In this document: positions 1 through 10,300 of the stretch, one piece after another
Layout of the letters: the number at the start of each line of letters is the position of its first letter
Numbering within the stretch: the stretch's first letter is position 1
Source of the DNA: Rhynchonema sp. JSB1_4
Lineage: Eukaryota; Nematoda; Chromadorea; Monhysterida; Xyalidae
Direction: 5' to 3'
NCBI GenBank assembly: GCA_030248065.1
Contig: JASAMV010003756.1
Span: 1-64,000, forward strand
DNA: 64,000 nt
Program-made: the position numbers and the translations under genes
Notes under the pieces: generated by a model
What the model saw: the letters and a program-made list of their open reading frames with translations, nothing else
Database searches by the model: none
Told to the model about the DNA's origin: nothing

Positions 1-41
1 CCAGGCACAAAAGATTGTCAAAAATATTACTATTTTTGTAG

Positions 42-1735
42 GTAGTCACTGACGTGGACGGCGTACTGGCCGAGAACCGATATCTGAAAGCGCAGATCGA
101 ACAAGCCAAAGAAGAGACTGGTCTGGCGCGTCAGGCACTCAACCGGTACCGGACTCTGGTCGAACGGCGAACCACGAAGAAGGCCAGTGGACCGGGCTCG
201 ACGCTGATGGACAAGAAGGGGCATCAACAGACACAAGGCGGCGGCACACGGATGCTGACGGTGGTCACGCCCAAACAGGGTTGGTTGATTTGTTGTGTTT
301 GTTATTAGTTTTTTACTTCAAGTGCTTGCACTGTTGCAAGCATAGCATGAGCCTGAGAAGGAGGAGTCGCTTTCGCATTTTTGTATTTATTCGAATTTGG
401 TCACAGATTTGATAAAAGGATGCGAGAGTGTGACAAAGGTTAGTTGTGAAACATATAAAGCTCATTGTCGGAAGTCTCTCAGTATAAAAGTCATCCAGAG
501 TAAGAAAATAGTTCCGAGCCACAAAAGACAATTTTTATGCTGACTGAATGTTTGCCCCCGGGAAATTTCCCCCCCCGCCTTCAAAAAAGTCCAAAAAAAA
601 AAGAGATGATCCCCAGACTCAGGCTAACCAAGCTAACCACGGGTGGACGGACGAGGCTTGTGTTGTGTTTGTTGTAAAATGTGCGATCAACCACATAAAT
701 CGAACATATGAAAATTCGCAGTTGGCGAATTACTGGGCAATTCGGGCAACGATCTCTCAACGACCACCGATTACCGAGCGTTGAGCACTGCGCTCTATGA
801 CGCCGTTGTGGACAAGAACCTCGCATTGCAACATCAGAAAAAGGCTAACAAGTTGGTGTTTTTTGGATTTTTTTACCGTCACACTGGAGTTCAGTATTTT
901 GTAGCGAAGCAATCTAATGTCTTGTCTCCAGAATTCTCGGCGCTCGAATCACCGAGCTGGAGTCTCGGCTTCGCGCGCTGGAGGAACGATCGCCGCATCG
1001 ATTGTATGCCGCCGCACAAATTGTCACCGGACAGCGACCACCGATGGGTGCCGAACCGGAACTGTGGCAGTCGGAGGTTCCGGATCCGGTTACTCCTGCG
1101 CCATGTTCGCAATCGGAACAAAAACCGGAACCACTGGGTGCAGGCTTCAAGGACAATGCCACTTTCAACAATGTTGAACAGCAGCAATCAATTGTGCAGT
1201 GCTCGGATGATGTACGCGTCCTACCGGAAGGCGCCGGTGATGATGAGGGGTGAGTTCTTTTTTATTGAGCGAAATCGTGACGTTTGAAAACTTTCGATTT
1301 CAACGTTTCAAAGGCACATCCTATGCTCTTTATTGTGACCCTCATTAGAATAAAACTCTCGGCGCCCAAATCAAACTTGACGATCGATACCAGCCCGGTC
1401 TTGCATTGATCACGTGACCTTTACCATGAGGGATATTTCGAGCTTCACTGGTGCCACTAATTTCGATCAGCTGAGAAGTTACGAGACCGAAAATGACGAG
1501 TTCTGATCATGTCACCAGCGCAAGATCCGTTGACTGTTAATTTCCCCCGTTTGCCAGCAGCGACCGAACCTCGGATAGTGACTGCGACACGAACGCATTT
1601 GTGTCGGCCGTCGGCTCTCCTGAACGTCCGGGCTCAGACCAGGAAGACGACAATGAAACATTAGATGTGAGTGACAATGAAACGATTGTGGATACCGAGG
1701 AGTTGGGTGATGTGAATGAAGTTAGGCTGGATTAA
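42..1735 (+). CDS. CCDC149: CCDC149-like coiled-coil protein, 3' part (last four exons)
   Basis: Partial gene entering from the left edge. Exons read by homology and phase: 42-279, 722-851, 932-1249 and 1558 (or 1561)-1735, stop TAA 1733-1735. The encoded segments follow the order of vertebrate CCDC149: a DVD..AENRYL block, then an ERRTTKK block, then DKNLALQHQKKANK running into ILG.RITELESRLRALEE across the 851/932 junction, which is heptad-like coiled coil. The last two exons encode a Pro/Gln-rich then acidic Ser/Asp/Glu-rich tail that I cannot align to a known domain. Phases match at all three joins (1, 2, 2). Both first donors read GTTGGT. Family members are long coiled-coil proteins of poorly defined function, so no activity is claimed. 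The N-terminal half lies outside the window. No clear AATAAA follows the stop. Confidence 0.82.
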
Positions 1736-2421
1736 ATTTTTCAATTTAATCGCTAAATCGTAAATATGCCAGATTTTGTTGTTCTAATTTTCTTGTCAAG
1801 ATCAACTGCATTGTAGTCTGCATTTGCATGTCAGATACATCACGCCGTTCGCTTTGATAATCAGGGAAAATTATATTATCGTACAATTTCTGTGTTTCTG
1901 TACTTATGTGTTCTGGCAGCATTTCATGAACTTCATTCTACTTAAATTTCGTGTCATTCCTATGTGGTGCGTTCGGTCCATGTTTTCACGATTGTGAGGT
2001 TTGCTTCAGTCGATTTCTAGCATTCTGTAATTCAACTGTGATGCACTACTTCAACTTTGACTTGACTTCTTACCTTCTTTATATTTTCGTTTGTATTGCA
2101 TTACTTTGTTTGTTTGATCTCACAGTACTCATGCACTGATTTGCATTTTTCAGTTCTGACCGGTTGATCAATTGTGTTCTATCTGTGTTATTTTGTGCAA
2201 TTTCGTATTGGCATCTAGTCTTTGATTCGAGTTTGAAGATGTTCTAGTTGATATTAGGTTGAGCCCGAAATACCTGATAAAACGAACTATGATTGGATAA
2301 ATTGTTGTTTCTTCGCTTTGCGAATCGTACTACGCGATTTTGATACTTCACCATTAATGCCTTTTTCGAAGCTTTGCCTGACCACCTTTACTTACCAAGA
2401 CTGTCGTCTGAAGTGTTAAAA
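1736..2421. other. Intergenic gap between CCDC149-like gene and THOC3
   Basis: AT-rich sequence holding the presumed 3' UTR of the upstream gene and the 5' flank of THOC3. I see no coding exon, RNA gene or clear repeat. The short frame near 1951-2139 has the composition of translated non-coding DNA. Confidence 0.5.
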
Positions 2422-5400
2422 ATGCCTCCGGCAGTTACGAACTCAACCAGCCCACAGGGGTTTACACAATTGCGACAATATTTCGAGCAGAAAAATCGTG
2501 TGCGATCGTATGAACTTGCCTCACCGTCTTCAAGGTTGGTCTTGCTTCACTTGTGAATGTCAGAATGTTTATCCGTTTGCATTTGCAACAACAAGCAAAC
2601 ATATAGCGTTACTCAATAATGTAACGACTGAGTTTTGCCCGTTTCGGCCTGTTTTCACAGACGGGCGAGGTGCCAGGCCTCGTCGGTGCGAACACCTCTG
2701 GCCAATTGACCCCTATAAAGGACCTCGAGACACAAAACAGAAATGCTGAACCGAGAAATTTAATTCCTACCTATTCTAAGTATTGGCCGATCACCGTGCA
2801 ATCAATCAACTTAGAATTCCCATTTGCACAGTCGTTCGCAACCGTCCACAATCAATTCATTGGCGTGGAATTGTGATGGCCGACGATTGGCCACGGCCAG
2901 CAGCGATGCTCAGCTGGTGGTCGCCAAATTCGATGGAACAAGATTGGTTTGTTTGGGTGTGACGTTTGCTGCAACAACGCTTTTGGGAGAATGATTTGAA
3001 AAATAATGCGTTGTTTCATTTGTAAAGGGTGTGTTGTCCGGTCGCGCTGCGTTTGTCGGTGTGTGGGTGAACCACATCCACACAAAAATTAAAAAAACCG
3101 ACATACTCACACAGTTGAAAGTGCTACGCACCCACGTCGTTGAGGGACCACGCACGCATACCCAGGCCCGATCCATAGTTAATAGGTATACTTTTTTGGA
3201 TGTCCCGAAAATATACCTACAACGAACCTTGACTGTAACTTGTTATGATTCACGATGATCCCAACAAACAAAAAAAATCACAATTAAAATCACGCGGCAG
3301 ATTAACCTGTAATGGCCCATAACGTGCACTGCACTGCTTCCGTTTTTAGTTGGACAAAGTTTATTTTAATTTTTATTTCAATTTCCAGGTGCCCGATTAC
3401 ATCGGTACCAATCACAAAGAGACGATCGATCAAGTTTGTTGGCATCAAACGAATTCCGATCTGATCGTCACGGCCGCCGCCGACAAATCCGTCCGCGTTT
3501 GGGACGCGCGGGCACGAAAATGCACGCATAACTTTGCGACAAAATGTCAGTTTTTTTCGATAAAATGGTTTTGAGTTTTTTACGCTTGGTTCAGGCATCA
3601 GACCGGATGATTGACTCTGTCTTGTTGTCCACGTGTTGTTTCTGGAAGCGGCATGCACCACCTGTTTGTCAAGAGCAATTTTTCGCTGGTCGAAATTAGC
3701 GGCAGGAGTAACTCTCAAAATTCGTATTCTCCTCATGCACACATTTCAAGTGCACGAGGCAAATGCAGATCCCATCCGATCGCCAATTTCGGCACGAGTT
3801 TTTGCACATGATTATTTTCAGACGCCAATCTGAACGTTACCTGGTCGCCGGATGGCAATTTTATTGGATACTCGGACAAAGGGGACCGAGTCACCGTGCT
3901 CGATACTCGAACTTGGAAGGCATGTTGATGTGTTTTGGCATAAAACGCCAAAATTAGGGCCCATGCGTGTGTGACTTGCTCAATTCCGTTTGTTTTGAGA
4001 GATTCAAAATGTTCCCGTGATTGTATAATATTGCCCATAAGAATTTGAGTATACCATGATGACGTTGTCTGACCGAAACGGAGATTGAAATGGTTAATAG
4101 ATCGGAATGAAAATGGAACCTTGGCAATTTTTATTTCTGTCTCAAGTTACGGCCTGATTCGTTTTTGTTTGCCTTTACGTTGTTTTATGACTTCTTGTAT
4201 TCAGACATCGTTCACCAAAGATTTCAAGACTGAAACGAATGAGTTGTGTTGGGAACCGAACACTCGTTATCTGTTTATCGCCACTGGACAAGGGCTCGTG
4301 CAGATCTTCAAGTAAGTTCATTCGATATTTTGCTATGTTGCTCATGGTTTGTGCTTCATTTTGAATCATGATTTCAATAATCGAAAACAGTGGTATCGTT
4401 GGGGGGGAGCAGGGGTCACGGTCACCCCCCTAGTATCCGGTATCCGGTATCTTAATTTTTTCACCCAGGAGTATCCGGTATCCTGACTTTTTGTCCAGGG
4501 GTATCCTGCCCTAAAATTTTTCCGAAAACCGTAAAAATCGTCCATTTTTACCTCCAAAATCGCTTGCTCGCGCAAGCATAACCCCCAAAATGACCATTTT
4601 TTGCTCTTTCAACACCGATTTTGCTCAATTTTCCTCTAAAAAATTGACCTTTTTTGAACAACCCCCTGGGCATCCGAGATTTTTTATTTTAGAGAGCAAC
4701 CCCCCTGGTATCCGAGATATACTTGCGTATTTTTCCGCAAAATATATTTTTGGAAAAAAACCGTTTTTTTCGGAAAAAACCGTTTTTTTTCAAATATTTT
4801 TCCAGTACTTAAGGATACAAATGGTCCAAAAACGTCCATTTTGAAGAAAATTTTGTCGGGAAATGGCCTGAAACGGGCTAAAAATACACTTGGAGATTAA
4901 AAAGTGCTCATTTAGAACTGTTTAGCGTCGATTTTCATTGGTTTTGACAACATCCTTTCGCAACCTTGGAAAATTTCTCGGAAATTTTTGAAAAAAACCG
5001 TTTTTTTCCAAAAGTTGCCACTTGGAATAATTTCCGGAAAAATAAAAACGGATTTTTCCGGGCCTCGGAAAAAAACGGTTTTTTTCGGAAAAAAACGGTT
5101 TTTTTCCAGCCCGCAAGTATAATCCGAGATTTTTCATTTTGGGTATCCGGTATCCGAAAATTTTGAATTTTGAGTATCCGGTATCCTGACTTTTTGATTT
5201 CCCAACGACACCACTGATCGAAAACATCCACACGTTTCCAACCACGCGAATTTGTGCATGGTTCGCTGCAGCATGATTTCAGAACGATTGAATCACAAGC
5301 TTTTCCACCACTTTTCAGCACCACCGGTTCATCGATGGCACTGCATTGTCAACTGAAAGCGCATCCCGTCCAATGTGTGTGCAACACAATTCGAATGTCG

Positions 5401-6488
5401 CCGAAAGGCCGAATGTTTGCGGTGGGCGGCAATGATGCCGTTGTCAGCTTGTGGGATCTCAACAATCTCGTCTGTCTCAGAACTGTCGATCGGTTGGTTT
5501 AGTGTTGTGCTGCAGCGCGGCATTGTTGCGTATTTTTGATGCCCCCATTTTTCGACCCACTTTCGCAGACGATCGGTGCATCGCGTTATCATTTGTGCAC
5601 ACTTGCGTCTGAAACGTCGTATTCTAAACTAAAAGGAAGTTTAACTGAATGGAGCCTTTTGAATGTTGTAAATTTCTCTCAGTTATGATTCCGCAACACA
5701 TTCTGTGCAAACACAGCTTCTTGAGACGAAGCAATCGTGAAACTTTGTCCCACCCAATCCAAAACAGATTGCCTATCTGTTCAGTCTCGAATACTCGATT
5801 CGTCAAGTGAGCTTCAGCCACGACGAGCAAATGCTGGCCGCCGGCAGTGAAGATCCGTTTATTGACATCAGTTACACGCAGACTGGACAAAGGTAGTCAT
5901 TGTTTGGCATGAGTATCGACCTGGGTTACCTTGGTGATCGCGCCTGTTTTGGTATCGGGTCTTACGTGAAGTAAGAAAATTTGTGATAAGCGGCCGTGAC
6001 CAACATGAACAGTAAATATAGTTTATTAATAATATTTCACTTTTTTACGAAATCAATGGCCTACGTAAATCTCTAAATACCTGCAATATATTCCAACCCT
6101 ACTTCAAAGACACGTGACCAAGTCAGATGCAACCGATCTCAAAATTTGGATATTGTTAGTTGATGTGTTGTACTGGATGCTTTAACATAAAGCAAAAAAA
6201 AGTCCTTCGGAAGTGATTCCGCGTGGAGCCCGCTGAGGATTTGTTTCTGTAAAATGTTTGAAACAAAAAGTCTGATTTTTTTACCGCTTTCCGAACATCA
6301 AACACTCCGGTGTCCATTGGTTCAAAAAAGCAAAAATTTGCAGAATTACGGAATTGAAAGGCGATGCCGACACATATTCGTTGAGCTGGAATCCGAAACA
6401 TCACGTGCTGGCGTTCACTACCAACGCGCCGCATTCACGCGACAGAGATGCACCTGGCGCTGTGAAATTATTCGGGCTCTCTGATTGA
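2422..6488 (+). CDS. THOC3: THO complex subunit 3 (TEX1-like WD40 protein), complete
   Basis: Eight exons give a 338-residue protein, close to the roughly 350 residues of animal THOC3: 2422-2534, 2832-2946, 3389-3545, 3822-3919, 4205-4311, 5319-5492, 5785-5892, 6344-6488 (TGA). Every junction keeps frame and the total is a multiple of three. Recognisable blocks in family order are NSLAWNCDGRRLATASSD, DQVCWH.NSDLIVTAA.DK with VRVWD, NVTWSPDG, NELCWEPN, an AHPVQC block, DAVVSLWDLNNLVC, SFSHDEQMLA.GSED.FIDI and GAVKLFGLSD at the C-terminus. These are WD40 blades. THO acts in the nucleus in co-transcriptional mRNP packaging and export. The start ATG 2422 is in frame with a short non-conserved N-terminus. 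Intron 4 uses a GC donor (3920-3921). Intron 5 carries a hAT-like insertion (4388-5216). AATAAA occurs at 6607-6612. Confidence 0.93.
4380..4387. repeat. 8-bp target site duplication (left) of the THOC3 intron hAT element
   Basis: ATCGAAAA, matched exactly by 5217-5224 on the other side of the element. Confidence 0.88.
4388..5216. mobile_element. Non-autonomous hAT-like element in THOC3 intron 5
   Basis: Left terminus CAGTGGTATCGTTGG (from 4388) and right terminus CCAACGACACCACTG (to 5216) are inverted repeats with one mismatch. They are flanked by the identical 8-bp duplication ATCGAAAA at 4380-4387 and 5217-5224. CAGTG-type ends with an 8-bp target duplication are hAT superfamily hallmarks. 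Subterminal copies of GTATCCGGTATCC lie near both ends. There is no transposase ORF, so it must move in trans. It contains a smaller nested element at 4718-5121. Confidence 0.88.
4718..5121. mobile_element. MITE, TATACTTGCG family, copy A (nested)
   Basis: Starts TATACTTGCG and ends CGCAAGTATA, consistent with TA-flanked Tc1/mariner-type ends. The interior carries repeated AAAACGGTTTTTTTCC blocks. A close copy lies at 62712-63140, with the same order of internal segments (for example ACTTAAGGATAC and GGGAAATGGCCTGAAAC). It is inserted inside the hAT-like element at 4388-5216, so it is the younger insertion there. Confidence 0.85.
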
Positions 6489-7341
6489 CTTGCATCAATT
6501 TTGTGTGTGTTTCTGTTATTTCACTTTACGTACATTAATTGTTGTTTGTGGACATTGACGTTTCTTGTTAGGTGGGTTACTGCATCACTGTCATTCACGT
6601 TAACTGAATAAATGACGCGCATTCAAATTGTTGGAATCGTATGGAAGTGCATTTGCGTTGCATGCCGCTTCTGCTGCGTATGAGGTGGATTTTCACCTGG
6701 GAATGTCATTCCTTACTTCGCAAGACCCCGTGTTGTTTTCTGACAGTTTCTGGTGATCAAAGGCTGTTTGTGGATTTCAGGGCTACGTATGTTGTTTCTG
6801 CATCTCGGCGATAACGGGTCGTTTTGGTTGATTAATCGCAGAATAAAATTATGGGGGTTGAACACCTCGGAAATGAAATTGGTATTGACGGTCGGGCTCA
6901 TTTTTCTCTTTCTTTGGTTTTGTTTAGTTGCGTCTGCGACTTTTTTCTGATTTTGTTTTTCTTTCACACATGCAGAGGTCGCAATCTTTGGCTCAGATTT
7001 TAACCCAATTTTTGCGATTTTTTTAACCTATTTTTTTGGTTGAAAACAACGGTGTTGCAGGGGGGTGGGGTCCCCCCCTAGGTACAGTAGGCAGGTAGGT
7101 CGGTAGGTCCATCCTGGTGGTACACTAGGTAGGTCGCCTCCCGGCGGATAGTAGAGTAAGTTGCGATTTTGGCTCAAAATGGTTCCGTTCCGTACACTTC
7201 ACTGAGCCTTCAATCTTTCCAGGTGAAACGACCACAAGCCCATCAGCAGCGCAATGCAATCTCATAATCGCTGAGCAGCAAAATTACCGGCGAATTCTGA
7301 ATTTTGAACATTCACGGACTGCGAGATTCACCATCGCGGCA
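6489..7341. other. Gap between THOC3 and the zinc-finger gene, with degraded repeat material
   Basis: THOC3 3' UTR with AATAAA at 6607-6612. A G/C-rich stretch at about 6970-7160 includes CAGAGGTCGCAATC, the same terminus as the hAT-like element at 61419, and TAGGTACAGTAGG-like motifs also seen near 62.6 kb. I see no matching right end or target duplication, so this looks like a remnant. From 7141 the frame of the next gene is open, probably 5' leader. Confidence 0.5.
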
Positions 7342-10300
7342 ATGCATCTGAACATGAACAACGCGACAAACAACATGGCCGAAAATATTGAACAACAAAT
7401 TATTCCGTTTGTCACCGAGCCGGCAGCAGACAATGGCGAAACGCTGCGAACCACCACAGCTGGGTCGACGATTGGCTCAGCACCAATTAGTGAAACATCA
7501 ACTGGCTATGACCCCGATTTCCCGTCCGTGACCAGTACGAACAACGCCCATCAGTTCATGTCAGCCACCGAACAACAATTGCATAATCCACAATTGGCAA
7601 TGACCCAAGTGGATGCGCACAAATCATTGGCTCCCCTTGACTCATCAGGGTCAGCAGGTGGCATCAATGGCTATCCGAATAATGGGTTCCAAGCGCATAT
7701 GATGCCGATCGGCTATGTGCCAACAGGTCAACAGGAGGCCAGCACCTACCCGCAACATGGCTATGCCGGGTTTGGCGAGCAAGCGGCCGGCAGTAAAGTG
7801 TCCATCGATCAACCATTGACCATCAATATTGCATCGACATCTGCTGGTGTCAGACAGGGCAGACGCGGCGGGCGTCAGCGGGACAACGACGAGGGCGCCA
7901 GATATTTGAGTCCCATTCCCACCGATCACAGACGTATGGCCATCGAGCTGCAGGTCGGTTGGTGTTGGTTGGCTAAATTTGCCCGAAAGACGGAAGTTGT
8001 GTGCATGATTTCGTTCCCAAATTGAGCTTTGTGTTCTGCCGGAATTTTCATCCCTGTTCAAAGTCGAAAGCAAGATTCTCGTTAATGGCTGGTTGCTGAA
8101 AATTTGTTTTTCGATCAAGCATAGCACAAACGCTACTCGAACTGACAGTCACGTTCACGATTTAGTGATTGAGAGTGTTTTTGTGTTCCGCAATGAAAGC
8201 TCGAATTTTCAGGACGAAAAGGCCGAACGTCGCAAGAAATCTCGGATCGATGGCGTCGCCGGAATGCTGGCATTCTTGCGCGGCGAGACCGAAAACGACA
8301 GTGTGAATTTCATCGCCGAGGTATTGCTTTCTACATTTCACAGGCCTGAATTCGCTCAAATTACCGACAAATATTTCCAGGCCACTCCGCCCCCATCGCC
8401 AAGTGCCCACACGTCTGTACATCAATGGTTCGATTACCATCAACAACAGCAACGCCACGACGAGCCAGGGACGCCCATCAATTTTGAAGCAGTCGCCAAT
8501 CAGTCCGCTCCTCAATGTTAGGCTTGTAGTATGTCTTGAATCAAACACTTAGAGAACGGTCCGGTCCTGTTGCGTCACTAAGCGATTTTTCTTGAGATTT
8601 ATTGACGCAACGGGTGTTGAGAAATAAAAAATTGCTTTTGTTTGGCTTTTAAAGATATGATGTGATCAGAACCGAACGGGATCACAACTCCACGTCGGAT
8701 GGTAGTAACCACAAAGTTCATGTTTTCTCAAATAATTGGGCAGCCAACCGGAATACTTTGCAGCAGCGTTTCAAATCGATATAACTGCGAGCAACTTGCC
8801 GACATCGACGTTTGCCAATAATCAGCCGCAAGCCGCCAGTGCTGTGTTGGGTGCTCCATCGTCAGGTGACCTTCAATTCTTCAGGGATATTTTTGGGCCC
8901 ATCACATGTCCGTCAGTCTTTTAGTCGTACGTGTGATGTCAAACAACACGTATGCTCTGTCACGCATGATTCCCATGCACAATCGTGATAGGATGATTGT
9001 ATGTATGGGTCAGAAACTCGTGGACTTTGCGTCAGGGTGCCGTTTTGGTGGGTCTAACTGAAGGGCTACAAACTACAATTGATAGTCGTCTCGAAGAGAA
9101 CGATGATTCACTCACAGTCACAAATGTTCGCTTATTTGATTCCACAGGCAGGGTTGGATTAAAAAATTTTTTTATTATCGAACTTTTTTTTTAACTTTTT
9201 TGAATTTTTAAAAATTTTTTTTTTAAGATTTACTTTTTTTATTCCGGACCACAAAAATTTCGGTTCTCAACGTGAAAAATTGTCGAAAATTTTTGTAAGT
9301 ATATTTGATTGCACTTGAGAATATAGGAATAGTTCACACCGACCAGTTGTGTTCACAAACGGGCAGTAGCGAGGTTATATTTTTTTACAATGAGCCAGAT
9401 AACGTGACAATGCGCGTTGGGGATAGCCTGTCCACCATATGTACCAACATCTGTAGATTGTAGTATAAAAAGTGAAGGGAAAGTGATGTCACGGGAAAGG
9501 TAAATGATTGGCACATTTTTTAAGCAAAGTTACATGAAAACAGCGGCATAACCCGCGGTGTTGGAACGATAATTTTGGAGTTCAAGCAGATTTGACTTCC
9601 TAGAATAACTGAATGCGCACATAATGACGGCTGCTCAGGTTGTTTAGTAGAGCCACGGACTGTCTAACGTTGTAATGACATTGTACAGATGCGAAATACA
9701 AGCGCCGCAGGCGATTTTTTGAGAAAAACAAGCAGAAACATGCATAAAAACATGCATTTTCACCACAAAAAGGGGGAAAATAATAAAAAAAGTTGTGAAA
9801 TAATAAAAAAAAGTGAACTTACTTTTCTAATTTTTAAAAACCGAAAAAGTGGCGAACTTTTTTTTTAAAAAAAAATTTTTACTTTTTTTTTTAACCCAAC
9901 CCTGTCCACAGGTCCCCACCCACCAGGCATGTTCCCAACCGACCCAGAGGAGATCAAGCGACGAATGCGCACGAAAATGATCCGCTGCAAACGATGCAAG
10001 AATCGATTTGTGGAACGCGTGCTGTACGAACGACATTTGGAGAAGCGACATCACGACGATTACATTCTGTACATGGCGCAGCAGGAACTGGTTGGTGCGA
10101 TAAGTCGACGGAAGCAGTTTTTTGTTTTTGCTTAGGCGAAAGTAGATTCTCTCTCAACTACAATCGCGCAGACTGAGCTGCTACAAGTGCAAGTGCAATT
10201 TCTTCTAAAATGTTCGTTCGGCTCTGCTTATTCATATGTACGGTGAGTGAAGTGGGTACGAAGCTGTTTAGTTGTTCAGTGCATCGTGGAACAGTAGTTC

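Noticed and set aside
6966..7160. Possible hAT-like element starting CAGAGGTCGCAATC.
   Set aside because: No right end or target duplication; kept only as a remnant in the gap description.
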